Assembly (NCBI GenBank): GCA_037951105.1
Contig: JBAMJV010003053.1
Location: forward strand, 41,455-105,454
Reading direction: 5' to 3'
Source: Echinarachnius parma
Taxonomy: Eukaryota > Echinodermata > Echinoidea > Clypeasteroida > Echinarachniidae
DNA length: 64,000 nt
The translations under genes were made by a program, and so were the position numbers. Below are positions 12,640 to 23,050 of this stretch, one piece after another. Position 1 is the stretch's first letter. Every line of letters starts with the position of its first letter. A model generated the notes under the pieces. The model did not search any database. It had not been told where the DNA came from and saw only the letters and a list, made by a program, of their open reading frames with translations.

Positions 12640-12763
12640 ATGTGAACGAATGCACAGTAATCCTTGTGACACACGAATGGAGATTGCACCAACACCAATG
12701 GATCGTACCAGTGTACATGTAACACTGGGTTAAGTCTGGATAGCGAAAACTCAACTTATGAAG
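12640..12763 (+). pseudogene. Decayed EGF exon (frameshifts, lost Cys, lost donor)
   Basis: It starts at a normal acceptor (TATAG) and DVNECT is readable. Relative to intact copies, 4 bp are missing after GCACAG and 1 bp in GACACACG. The last Cys codon is TAT and the donor GT is AA. It cannot be a functional exon. Confidence 0.9.
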
Positions 12764-12988
12764 AAATGTCTTACAATTGCATTATATCTATTTCTAATAC
12801 GGATATTGTCATAATTTATCTACATACGACATATGTAATTGTTTCAATAATTGTTGCACTAGTATGATCGACTTATACTTCTATCACTTCTTCGTGTAGT
12901 TCAATTGGTACTGTAACTAATACTAAATAATGATAATAATAGGGTGAATAATGTTGATTACATACTCCAAATACTTGATTTTTGTTAG

Positions 12989-13117
12989 ATGTGAACGAAT
13001 GCACTGTGAGTTATCCTTGTGACACCACGAATGGATATTGCACCAACACCAATGGATCGTACCAGTGTACATGTAACACTGGGTGGAGTCAGGATAGCGA
13101 CAACTCAACTTGTGAAG
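12989..13117 (+). CDS. Calcium-binding EGF-like exon (intact copy 1)
   Basis: 129 bp, phase 1-1, with acceptor TTGTTAG and donor GTATGT. It starts DVNECTVSYPCD and has all six cysteines, the DVNEC calcium site, an Asx-hydroxylation motif and two N-glycosylation sequons (NGS, NST). It differs from its neighbours at SYPCD and NGYC. Confidence 0.9.
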
Positions 13118-13348
13118 GTATGTCTTACAATGTCATAATATTTATTTTAATACGGTCATACGGATACTGTCATAATTTATCTACATACGACATATGTGAC
13201 TGTTTCAATAATATTTTTACTAGAATGATCGACTTATACTTTCATCACTTCTTCGTGTAGTTCAATTACTACTGCAACTAATAATAAATATTGATAATAA
13301 TAGCATGACTAATGTTGATTATATACTTAAACACTTGATTTTTTTAAG

Positions 13349-13403
13349 ATGTGAACGAATGCACAGTGAGTAATCCTTGTGACACCATAAATGGAAATCG
13401 TTT
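13349..13403 (+). pseudogene. Truncated EGF exon, broken into a poly-C run
   Basis: A normal acceptor (TTTAAG) leads into DVNECTVSNPCD. The exon is lost after GGAAATCG and replaced by TTTCAAGTGCCG and a long C run that leads into the minisatellite. It has no donor. Confidence 0.9.
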
Positions 13404-14235
13404 CAAGTGCCGCCCCCCCCCCCCCCCCCCCGTCTCCAAATAATTTGCCAAAACAATAGAAACATAAAGGGTAAGGGGTAAATTTTATCAAGTTATGAAT
13501 AACGACCATTATCTTACATTATGAATATCGACCCTCTTCTCACATTAGAAATAGCGGCCTTCTTCTTAAATCATGAATAGCGACCCTTGTCTTACCTTAT
13601 GATTGGCGACCCCCTTCTCATATTATGAATAGCGACATTCTCCTTACATTATGAATAGCGACCCTCTCCCCAAATAATTTTCCAAAACAATAGCAAACAT
13701 AAGGGGAAAGGAGTAAATTTGATCAATTAATGAATAGTGACTCTCTTCTTAGATTATGATTAGCGACCCTCTTCTTACATTATGAATGGCAACCCCTTCT
13801 TATATTATGAATAGCGACCCGCTTCTTACTTTATGAATAGCGACCCCATTCTTTTATATTCATGAATAGCCACCGATAATTCGTATTATGAATAGCAATT
13901 GTGATGAGTAGTGACCCCCTATATGAATTATGAATCGCACCACTTCTTCATGTTCATGAGTAGCGACCCTGATTTCGTAGTATGAATTGTGGTCCTTATG
14001 AGTAGTGACCCTCAATGTGAATCATGAATAGTGACCCTAATCTTACATTATGAATAGCGGTCCTCGTAAAAACGGTCCTGATGACGTAATGAATAGCGAC
14101 CCCTGTTGTGTTTTATGAATAGCGGTCCTTAAGTATAGGGAAATAACACATTGTGAATAGCGGTTCTTAAGTATATTGAAATAACACATTATGAATAGCG
14201 GTCCTTATGAAAAGCGGTCCTTATGAATAGCGTGA
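13404..14235 (+). repeat. ATGAATAGCGACC minisatellite, array 2
   Basis: About 30 degenerate units of the form TTATGAATAGCGACCCTCTTCTTACA (about 27 bp), with a shorter variant AGCGGTCCT in the 3' third. It is preceded by poly-C and the lead-in AATAATTTGCCAAAACAATAG. The array sits where the rest of an EGF exon should be. Confidence 0.92.
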
Positions 14236-14393
14236 TTATCCCGTAAGTCCTGTAATATAACTTATGAATTTACTACTATCAATACTTGTATACTTCTTTA
14301 ACAAATTACTACTGCAACTTATAAATAATAATAATATAACATGCCAACATTCGATAATATACTTAAATAACCAGCTCTACTCGACATTTTCAG

Positions 14394-14522
14394 ATGTGAA
14401 CGAATGCACAGTGAGTAATCCCTGTGACGCCATGAATGGAGATTGTACCAACATCAATGGATCGTACCAGTGTTCATGTAACACTGGCTGGAGTCTGTAT
14501 AGCGACAACTCAACTTGTGAAG
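14394..14522 (+). CDS. Calcium-binding EGF-like exon (intact copy 2)
   Basis: 129 bp, phase 1-1, acceptor CGACATTTTCAG (the type found after a minisatellite), donor GTATGC. It reads DVNECTVSNPCDAMNGDC and later SLYSDNSTCEG, with six cysteines and both N-glycosylation sequons. Confidence 0.92.
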
Positions 14523-14737
14523 GTATGCCTTATAATTTCCTATTTTGATATAGATATTGTCACAATTTATCTACATACGACGTAATTGTTTCAATAATTT
14601 GTGTACTACTTTTATTGACTTATACTTGAATCACTTCTTCGTGTAGTTCAATAACTACTGCAACTGATAATACACATTGATAATAATAACATCAATAATG
14701 TTAATTATAAACTCAAATACTTGATTCGTTTTCATAG

Positions 14738-14866
14738 ATTTGAACGAATGCAGAGTGAGTAATCCTTGTGACACCACGAATGGAGATTGTACCAACACCA
14801 ATGGATCGTACCAGTGTTCATGTAACACTGGGTGGATTATGCATAGCGACAACTTAACTTGTGATG
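14738..14866 (+). CDS. Calcium-binding EGF-like exon (intact copy 3, DLNEC type)
   Basis: 129 bp, phase 1-1, acceptor TTTTCATAG, donor GTACAT. It begins DLNECRVSNPCD and ends WIMHSDNLTCDG. The DLNEC start and IMH pattern are shared with the exon at 16,067, which marks these two as the closest duplicates. Confidence 0.9.
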
Positions 14867-15055
14867 GTACATCTTAAAATTTCATTATATATATTTGTAA
14901 TACGGATATTGTCATAATTTATCTACATACGACACATGTATTTTTTTTTCAATTTATTTTGTTACTAGTATAATCGACTTATAGTTCTATCACTTCTTCG
15001 TGTAGTTCAATTACTACTGCAACTTATAATAAATATCGATTAAAATGGCATAAAT

Positions 15056-15552
15056 AATACATTATAAATAGCGACCTTCTTCTTATATTATGAATAGCGA
15101 CCCTCTTCTTACATTATGAATGGCGACCCCTTCTTACATTATGAATAGCGACCCTCTTCTTACATTATGAATAGCGACCCTCTTCTTACATCATGAATAG
15201 CGACCCCATTATTTTATATTCATGAATAGCCACCAAGAATTCGTATTATGAATAGCGGTTCTGATGAGTAGTGACCCCCTATATGAATTCTGAATAGCAT
15301 CCCTTCTTCATGTTTATGAGTAGCGAACCTGATTTCGTAGTATGAATTGCGGTCCTCATGAGTAGTGACCATCAATGTGAATTATGATTAGTGACCCTAA
15401 TCTTACATTATGAATAGCGGTTCTCGTAAAAAACGGTCCTGATGCCTTAATGAATAGCGACCCCTATTGTGTTTTATGAATAGCGGTCCTTAAGTATAAA
15501 GAAATAACACATTATGAATAGCGGTCCTCATGAAAAGCGGTCCTGATGAATC
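15056..15552 (+). repeat. ATGAATAGCGACC minisatellite, array 3
   Basis: It begins directly in the intron after the exon at 14,738. Compared with 16,380-16,500, the broken exon and poly-C lead-in are deleted. Same unit as array 2, ending in the GCGGTCCT variant and a common tail (CGCGAGATTACCC). Confidence 0.92.
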
Positions 15553-15710
15553 GCGAGATTACCCAGTAATTTCTGAAATATAACTTATGAATGTACTACT
15601 ATCACTACGTGTATACTTCTATAACAAATGTACTACTGCAACTTATAAATAATAATAATGATATAACATGCCAAAATTCGATAATATAATTAAATAACCT
15701 ACATTTTCAG

Positions 15711-15839
15711 ATGTAAACGAATGCACAGTGAGTAATCCTTGTGACACAACGAATGGAGATTGCACCAACATCGATGGATCGTACCAGTGTTCATGTAACA
15801 CTGGGTGGAGTCTGGATAGCGACAACTCAACGTGTGGAG
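15711..15839 (+). CDS. Calcium-binding EGF-like exon (intact copy 4)
   Basis: 129 bp, phase 1-1, acceptor ACATTTTCAG, donor GTATGT. It reads DVNECTVSNPCDTTNGDC and TNIDGSYQCSC and ends in STCGG. It has six cysteines. The NGS sequon is replaced by DGS, while the NST sequon is kept. Confidence 0.92.
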
Positions 15840-16066
15840 GTATGTCTTACAATTTCATAATATCTATTTCTGATATGGATTTTGTCATAATTTATCTACA
15901 TACGACATATGAAATTGTTTCAATAATTTTGTTACTAGTATGATCGACTTATACTTCCATCACTTCTTCGTGTAGTTCAATAACTACTGCAACTAATAAT
16001 ACATATTGATAATAATAACATCAATAATGTTAATTATAAACTCAAATACTTGATTCGTTTTCATAG

Positions 16067-16195
16067 ATTTGAACGAATGCACAGTGAGTAATCCTTGTGA
16101 CACCACGAATGGAGATTGCACCAACACCAATGGATCGTACCAGTGTTCATGTAACACTGGGTGGATTATGCATAGCGACAACTTAACTTGTGAAG
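16067..16195 (+). CDS. Calcium-binding EGF-like exon (intact copy 5, DLNEC type)
   Basis: 129 bp, phase 1-1, acceptor TTTTCATAG, donor GTATAT. It reads DLNECTVSNPCDTTNGDC and ends WIMHSDNLTCEG. It and its flanking introns are nearly identical to the exon at 14,738, showing recent duplication. Confidence 0.92.
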
Positions 16196-16423
16196 GTATA
16201 TCTTACAATTTCATTATATATATTTGTAATACGGATATTGTCATAATTTATCTACATACGACATATGTAATTTTTTTCAATTTATTTTGTTACTAGTATA
16301 ATCGACTTATAGTTCTATCACTTCTTCGTGTAGTTCAATTACTACTGCAACTTATAATAAATATCGATTAAAATGGCATAAATAATGCTGATTATATACT
16401 AAAATATCTGATTTTTGTTATAG

Positions 16424-16481
16424 ATGTGAACGAGTGCACAGTGAGTAATCCTTGTGACATCATGTATGGAAATTGTACCAA
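16424..16481 (+). pseudogene. Truncated EGF exon, broken into a poly-C run
   Basis: The acceptor TTATAG is intact and the frame reads DVNECTVSNPCDIMYGNCTNA before a run of C's. It is broken about 10 bp further 3' than the copies at 13,349 and 18,064. It has no donor. Confidence 0.9.
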
Positions 16482-17085
16482 TGCCCCCCCCCCCCTCTCC
16501 CCAAATAATTTGCAAACAATAGCAAACATAAGGGGAAAGGAGTACATTTGATAAATTAATGAATATCGACTCTCTTCTTAGATTATGATTAGCGACCCTC
16601 TTCTTACATTATAAATAGCGACCCTCTTCTTACATTATGAATGGCGACCCCTTCTTACATTATGAATAGCGACCCTCTTCTTACATTATGAATAGCGACC
16701 CTCTTCTTACATCATGAAAAGCGACCCCATTCTTTTATATTCATGAATAGCCACCAAGAATTCGTTCTATGAATAGCGGTTCTGATGAGTAGTGACCCCC
16801 TATATGAATTATGAATAGCATCCCTTCTTCATGTTTATGAGTAGCGAACCTGATTTCGTAGTATGAATTGCGGTCCTCATGAGCAGTGACCATCAATGTG
16901 AATTATGATTAGTGACCCTAATCTTACATTATGAATAGCGGTTCTCGTAAAAAACGGTCCTGATGCCTTAATGAATAGCGACCCCTATTGTGTTTTATGA
17001 ATAGCGGTCCTTAAGTATAGAGAAATAACACATTATGAATAGCAGTCCTCATGAAAAGCGGTCCTTATGAATCGCGAGATTACCC
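16482..17085 (+). repeat. ATGAATAGCGACC minisatellite, array 4
   Basis: Poly-C, CCCCAAATAATTTGC lead-in, then about 20 units. It is almost identical in unit order to array 3, so the two arrays were copied as blocks rather than grown independently. Confidence 0.92.
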
Positions 17086-17241
17086 CGTAATTTCTGAAAT
17101 ATAACTTATGAATGTACTACTATCACTACTTGTATACTGCTATACAAACATTACTACTGCAACTTATAAATAATAATAATGATATAACATGCCAAAATTC
17201 GATAATATAATTAAATAACCAGCTCTACTCGACATTTTCAG

Positions 17242-17370
17242 ATGTGAACGAATGCACAGTGAGTAATCCTTGTGACGCCTCGAATGGAGATTGCACCAAC
17301 ACCGATGGATCGTACCAGTGTTCATGTAACACTGGATGGATTCTGTATAGCGACAACTCAACTTGTGAAG
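17242..17370 (+). CDS. Calcium-binding EGF-like exon (intact copy 6)
   Basis: 129 bp, phase 1-1, acceptor CGACATTTTCAG, donor GTATAT. It reads DVNECTVSNPCDASNGDC and ends WILYSDNSTCEG. It has six cysteines. Position and acceptor type match the exon at 14,394. Confidence 0.92.
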
Positions 17371-17519
17371 GTATATCTTATAATTTCAGCATATCTATTT
17401 TGATATAGATATTGTCACAATTTATCTACATACGACGTAATTGTTTCACTAATTTGTGTACTAGTATGATCGAATTATACTTGAATCACTTCTTCGTGTA
17501 GTTCAATAACTACTGCAAC

Positions 17520-17629
17520 CACGGGCGTAGCAAGTTACGTAATACCTATTCAACTGGGGGGATGGATGAATAGATCACCCCCCCCCCCCCCACAGTTGAA
17601 TGGGTATCAATGACATGTCTACGCCCGTG
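17520..17629. mobile_element. 110-bp hairpin element with 7-8 bp target duplication
   Basis: The ends CACGGGCGTAG and CTACGCCCGTG are complementary. CTGCAAC flanks the left end and recurs one base beyond the right end; counted as 8 bp (ACTGCAAC / TCTGCAAC) one base differs. Intact introns have a single CTACTGCAACTAAT here. The duplication length suggests a non-autonomous hAT-like element. Confidence 0.75.
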
Positions 17630-17710
17630 TCTGCAACTAAAAGGAAATATTGATAATATTAACATCAATAATGTTAATTATATACTCAAATGCTTGATTC
17701 GTTTTTATAG

Positions 17711-17839
17711 ATTTGAACGAATGCACAGTGAGTAATCCTTGTGACACCAAGAATGGAGATTGCACCAACATCGATGGATCGTATCAGTGTACATGTAACA
17801 CTGGATGGAGTCTGGATAGCGACAACTCAACTTGTGAAG
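17711..17839 (+). CDS. Calcium-binding EGF-like exon (intact copy 7, DLNEC type)
   Basis: 129 bp, phase 1-1, acceptor TTTTTATAG, donor GTATGT. It reads DLNECTVSNPCDTKNGDC and ends WSLDSDNSTCEG, with six cysteines and a complete calcium-binding signature. Confidence 0.92.
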
Positions 17840-18063
17840 GTATGTCTTACAATTTCATAGTATCTATTTCTAATACGGATATTGTCATAATTTATCTACA
17901 TACGACATATGTAACTGTTTCAATAATATTTTTAATGGAATGATCGACTTATACTTACATCACTTCATCTTGTAGTTCAATTACTACTACAACTAATACT
18001 AAATCTCGAAAATAATATCATGACTTATGTTGACACTATACTCAAATACTTGATTTTTATTTG

Positions 18064-18118
18064 ATGTGAACGAATGCACAGTGAGTAATCCTTGTGACAC
18101 AATGAATGGAAATCGTTT
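18064..18118 (+). pseudogene. Truncated EGF exon with lost acceptor
   Basis: It reads DVNECTVSNPCD but is preceded by TTTG instead of an AG acceptor. It stops at the same GGAAATCGTTTCAAGTGCCG junction as the copy at 13,349. The shared breakpoint shows that the break predates the duplication. Confidence 0.9.
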
Positions 18119-18320
18119 CAAGTGCCGCCCCCTTTCCCCAAATAATTTGCCAAAACAATACAAAAACATAAGGGTAAGGGGTAAATTTTATCAATTTATG
18201 AATAGCGACCCTTTTCTTACATTATGAATAGCGACCCTCTTCTTACATTATAAATAGCTGCCTTCTTCGTATATTATGAATAGCGACCCTCGTCTTACAT
18301 TATGAATGGCGACCCTTCTT
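18119..18320 (+). repeat. ATGAATAGCGACC minisatellite, array 5 (short)
   Basis: Poly-C, the AAATAATTTGCCAAAACAATA lead-in and about five units. It then joins abruptly to the end of an EGF exon/intron of the decayed type (AAGAAATGTCTTAC, as at 12,761), so a deletion fused two copies here. Confidence 0.88.
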
Positions 18321-18483
18321 ACATTCAAGAAATGTCTTACAATTTCATTATATCTATTTCTAATACGGATATTGTCATAATTTATCTACATACGACATAT
18401 GTAATTGTTTCAATTATTGTTGTACTAGTATGATCGACTTATACTTCCATCACTTCTTCGTGTAGTTCAATTACTACTGCAAC
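18321..18483 (+). repeat. EGF intron copy without an exon
   Basis: Matches the short EGF intron (TACAATTTCATTATATCTATT...CTTCTTCGTGTAGTTCAATT) but has no exon in front. A similar exon-less intron copy lies at about 20,484-20,717. Confidence 0.8.
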
Positions 18484-18485
18484 TA

Positions 18486-20077
18486 AACCCCTCAAAAAAA
18501 GTTCGGAAACTCAACTTTGATCGATTGTATAACTTGTATTGTCAAATTGTATTTGTTCTTTTTAGTGTCATTGCAATGCATGATGATTTCCCTTTAAAAT
18601 GGTACATTATTTGTCATTCATTTCAAATCAGGGAATACGCAGTGCGTTTCAGAATGGAGGACGGTCAGAAGTCAAATGTCGCAAAACGGGCCGAAAGTAT
18701 TCAGTTGGGAAATTTGACTCTTGTGCCGTATTTTTTAATGTTCAGGTTGTATCGAAGATTGTAGCGTGTTCAAATGATTTAAACTTATCAAATTTGGTAT
18801 CATTTTAAAGCCTATGTGTCTATCTTTTCAATACGGTTATGTCCGTAACAATTTTATTAACAGGTTAAGTATGGTACAGCTGAATATGGGGAGGGCCGAA
18901 AGGGAAATGTTGCAAAATGCATTTCTTTTTGTGAAATTGAAGGCGTTGCATCGAAAAACGACTATTGGAGGGATGTTTTAGGGTTGTAAATTGCATAATC
19001 ATCAGTAAATTTAGTATCATGTGAAAGCGTTTTTATTTTTCTTTAAAATCATGTCTCACCTGTAATAATTATGCTATTGGGGTGTGTGCAGTAAAACCGG
19101 ATATGGGGGTCTATAAATGCTATGAATTTAAGACCATGGCTTCTTGTTTCAAGATTCCGGTAAGATATTGTTGTATTAAGCATAACTCTATCATCATTAC
19201 GTTTTGCACTATCGGAAAGCTCGTTAATTTACCTTTAATATGGTGTCTCATTTGCAATGATTATGCTGAATGTGAGTGTGTAATACAGGAAACTCACAAA
19301 CTTGATGTATTGAAAATGCTTCAAATTTCTCTAAACCTACGCAAACTGGCCAGAACTGGCATATTAGCGCCCTCTTCGACCGTGTAGGTATGCCGTTATT
19401 ACCACGTATCAAACGGTAGAAAGTCGACCTAACAACGTGTCATTTTGAGCCCCATACATTTAGAGGTACTACACACACCTCAATCACATAACCACTATGA
19501 ATGGGGCATTATTTCATTGACAAATTAACACGCTTTAACATAATGTTGAATTTGATAATGATTATGTAAAGTAAAGTACTAAGATATCCCCACAAAAGTC
19601 GTTTTTGGATGCAACGCCTTCAATTTCACACAATCAAATGCATTTTGCTTACATTTTGCTGTCGATCCTCCCAAATATTCACCTTAATTGTACCTACCCG
19701 GCTTTCATAATTATTCCAAGTGAGGTGTCATTGGAAAGATAATTAAACAGGCTTTTGTCTGATACCATATTCAACAGTATCTCTTCATTGACAAGATATT
19801 CATCGTCGAAAGAATTTGAACTTGAGAAAGACCGTGATATGGTTGTCAGACCTTCCAACTGAAGTTTGTTGGCGCATTTTGCGACATTTCACTTCTGACT
19901 TTCCCCCATTCTCAAGTATACTGCACATACCTCGTGCTCGCGATGCTTACGAATTTGGTATCATTCTAAAGAGGTATACACACCCTTTCAAGTGATACCA
20001 AATATAACCATTATGATTTCTTAATAAAATAGATATAATCGATCAAACTTGAGTTTCCGAACTTTTTTTGAGGGGTT
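18486..20077. mobile_element. 1.6-kb TA-flanked inverted-repeat element
   Basis: The ends AACCCCTCAAAAAAAGTTCG and the complementary TTTTTTTGAGGGGTT extend about 40 bp with one or two mismatches. TA flanks both sides (18,484-18,485 and 20,078-20,079). Further inside, GTCAGAAGTCAAATGTCGCA is mirrored at about 19,880-19,905, so much of the element is fold-back. No transposase is seen. It interrupts a copy of the EGF intron. Confidence 0.88.
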
Positions 20078-20147
20078 TAGTATTGAATAATCATAATAAT
20101 AGTATGAATAATATTAATTATATACTCCAATACTTGATTTATGTTAG

Positions 20148-20276
20148 ACGTGAACGAATGCACAGTGAGTAATCCTTGTGACACCACGAATGGAGATTGC
20201 ACCAACACCAATGGATCGTACCAGTGTACATGTAACACTGGGTGGAGTCTGGATAGCGACAGCTCAACTTGTGAAG
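20148..20276 (+). CDS. Calcium-binding EGF-like exon (intact copy 8)
   Basis: 129 bp, phase 1-1, acceptor ATGTTAG, donor GTATGT. It reads DVNECTVSNPCDTTNGDC and ends WSLDSDSSTCEG. The NST sequon is lost (SST) and NGS is kept. It has six cysteines. Confidence 0.92.
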
Positions 20277-20717
20277 GTATGTCTTACAATTTCATAATAT
20301 CTATTTCTAATGCGGATATTGTCATAATGTATGTACATACGACGTAATTATGTAACTGTTTCAATAATATTTTTACTAGAATTATCGACTTATACTTCCA
20401 TCACCATGATCACTTCTTCGTGTAGTTCAATTACAAATGCAACTAATAATAAATAGTGTTAATAATAACAAGAATAATGTTAATGTCTTACAATTTCATA
20501 ATATCTATTTCTGATATGGATATTGTCATAATTTATCTACATACGACATATGAAATTGTTACAATAATGTTGTTACTAGTATGATCGACTTATACTTCCA
20601 TCACTTCTTCGTGTAGTTCAATTACTACTGCAACTAATATATTATATTAATGATAATAGCATGAATAGTGCCGGGGAATAATGTTAATTATATACTCAAA
20701 TACTTGATTTTTGTTAG

Positions 20718-20790
20718 ATGTGAGCAAATGCACAGTGAGAAATCCATGTGACAGCATAAATGGAAATTGAACTATTAGTGTCCCCCCCCC
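20718..20790 (+). pseudogene. Truncated EGF exon with stop codon
   Basis: After a good acceptor (TTGTTAG) it reads DVSKCTVRNPCDSINGN and then a TGA. Sequence similarity ends at a C run followed by poly-A and (TA)n. This copy is more decayed than the other truncated copies. Confidence 0.88.
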
Positions 20791-20798
20791 CCCCCAAA

Positions 20799-20832
<34 letters not shown>

Positions 20833-21235
20833 TTTGCCAAAACAATAGAAAACATAAGGGGTAATGGGTAAATGTTTATCAATTCATGAATAGCGACTCT
20901 CTTCTTACACTATGAATAGCCATCCTCTGTTAACATAATAAATAGCCACCTTCTTATTATATTATGAATAGCAACCCTCTCCTTACATTATGAATAGTGA
21001 CCATCTTCTTACATTATGAATAGCGACTCAGATTTCGTATTATGAATAGCGGTCTTCATGACTAGTGACCCCTAATATGAATTATGCATAGCGCCCCTTT
21101 TTCATGTTTATGAGTAGCGACCCTGATTTCGTAGTATGAATAGCGGTCCTTATGAGTATTGACCCTCAATGTGAATTATGAATAGCGACCATAATCTTAC
21201 ATTATGAATAGCGGTCCTTATGAATAGCGAGGTTA
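20791..21235 (+). repeat. ATGAATAGCGACC minisatellite, array 6
   Basis: A C run, A run and (TA)n, then the usual AATAGAAAACATAAGGGGTAA lead-in and about 13 units, including the AGCGGTCCTTATGA variant near the end. The common tail (ACCCCGTAATTTCT) follows. Confidence 0.9.
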
Positions 21236-21417
21236 ATAACCCCGTAATTTCTTTAATCTAACTTATAAATGTATTAATACATCGTATACTACATGTACTA
21301 TCACTTCTTGTATACTGCTATTAAAATTACTACTGCAACTAATACATAATGATAATGATATGACATACACAATTTCTATAATATACTCAAATAACCGGCT
21401 CTACTCGACATTTTCAG

Positions 21418-21546
21418 ATGTTAACGAATGCACGGTGAGTAATCCTTGTGACACCGCGAACGGAGATTGCACTAACTCCAATGGATCGTACCAGTGTACA
21501 TGTAACACTGGGTGGAGTCTGGCTAGCGATGGATCAACGTGTCAAG
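21418..21546 (+). CDS. Calcium-binding EGF-like exon (intact copy 9)
   Basis: 129 bp, phase 1-1, acceptor CGACATTTTCAG, donor GTTCGT. It reads DVNECTVSNPCDTANGDC and ends WSLASDGSTCQG. The last sequon is lost (DGST). It is the last exon of the dense cluster and is followed by a 7.6-kb intron. Confidence 0.92.
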
Positions 21547-21566
21547 GTTCGTGTTTAATCTTACAT

Positions 21567-21991
21567 AAAAAGGGGACCACCAGGCAAAGAACAACACATT
21601 ATTATATTTGTTGGTACCGTTTTGTGATATCAAATATATACCCAACATTTTGTAAATGGTTGTTTAATTCATAAACAAAGCAATTAATTTCCACCACTTA
21701 CGGAACCACTGCTATTTCTTGGTTCCATACGGGCCAACCATTTGCGAGTGCGCCATGGCTATTCACGCGTACGTCTGTAGACAATAGATTCCCGGGCGAT
21801 TCGTTCACCGCACACATCGCAGTCTTCGCAATTCAGACCGCATGAACGCATGCTTTAGAATGGTGATGCGTTTCCAGTTATATATTTTTTTTCTGGAAAC
21901 ATATTTTTGTGAACTTGTTGATGGAATGGAATACTAAAGATGTTACCTTTCTTTAATAAGAATATGATTTTTGGGTGGTGGTACCCTTTAA
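21567..21991. mobile_element. TTAA-flanked non-autonomous element, family B copy 1
   Basis: The left end AGGGGACCACCAGGC is complementary at its outer part to the right end GGTGGTGGTACCCT, followed by TTAA. It is near-identical along its length to 55,659-56,086. It begins 20 bp into the intron after the last clustered EGF exon. It has no coding capacity. Confidence 0.85.
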
Positions 21992-22227
21992 TTTGATTTT
22001 GATGATTAATTTCATCAATACATGTACAATTTACAGTTGGACTCTTTACAATTATTTCTGGTTCTAGCAGTGTTACTGATATTACTATAACTTCCACTTC
22101 GAATAAAACTAACGACTTCTGAAAACAATTAAACAATTTTATTTGTTTTTGCAGATGCAAGTTTTTTCTGTGTCGCATTTTGTATTTATGGACTATAAAT
22201 GTATATCATTACGTCATATTCACCGTC

Positions 22228-22390
22228 CTTAATGGGATAGTTGAGTTCTGGAGGTAAAGCGAGTACAGTTTTGGTCAAACTGAATTTTAGTAACCAAAAG
22301 CTGCACCATTACATTACAAACTAATAGTTATAACTCCACCATGCTCGAAAGGAATACAAAATTACAAATGACTAAGTAAAAAGCCTGTTA
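22228..22390. mobile_element. TTAA-flanked element, family A copy 1, left part
   Basis: Starts GGGATAGTTGAGTTCTGG and contains the family-A core (AACCAAAAGCTGCACCATTA, GACTAAGTAAAAAGCCTGTTA). It is interrupted at 22,390 by the Ngaro-like element and resumes at about 26,815. Confidence 0.8.
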
Positions 22391-23050
22391 CTCTAATCCA
22401 GACAACGAATAAACTACAACAAACAACCAAATTTGCGGTATTCCATGGCTTTAATTTCGAAAAGCATGTCCGAAATTTCAACAATAAATTGAAACAAAAG
22501 TACAATTACATCACGCACTTATTATCGTTATCTATCATTAACATATTAAGTCCAATAAAGTATGATTCTACTTAGAACACTTAAATTATTTACATGAATT
22601 ATCAAGTGTTTATTAAGAGCTACCACCTGAGAAAACGGGGGGCCCGGGCCATCATAAATTTATAAACTAAAATATTTCTAGCATGACACTGGCCGCTATT
22701 AAACTCTCATATGAATACATGTGCTCCAACCAGCAACACATGTACTGCAAAATAATTCAACGAACATGAATTATAACAGACTAGGCGTATACGTCGCAAC
22801 AAGTATTAGGGTGCAAGGTCAATCGCTGGCTGGACACATGACCTTGGCAGACGAGCGTATAGCCAACAGAACATTAATGAACAACATTTGAGAGGAGCGG
22901 GATTGCATGCGTATTATATATCAATCATAATTTCAATTAAACCCCTTATTCTCAAGTGGCACAAAAGCTTAATGAAATAACAATTTCGTGCGTGTATTTA
23001 TAATTAACAAAAACATAATTTGTGTTGTGGCAAAAAATGCCAATTTCGCC
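22389..23050 (-). repeat. Split direct repeat B2 of the Ngaro-like element
   Basis: 662 bp, nearly identical and collinear without indels to 23,671-24,332 (constant offset of 1,282 bp). It starts TACTCTAATCCAGACAACG and ends GCCAATTTCGCC. It forms the 3' terminus of the element. Confidence 0.93.

Noticed and set aside
13404-17085. CRISPR-like array (regular ATGAATAGCGACC repeats)
   Set aside because: There are no unique spacers and the whole 27-bp unit repeats; the context is eukaryotic introns. It is a minisatellite.
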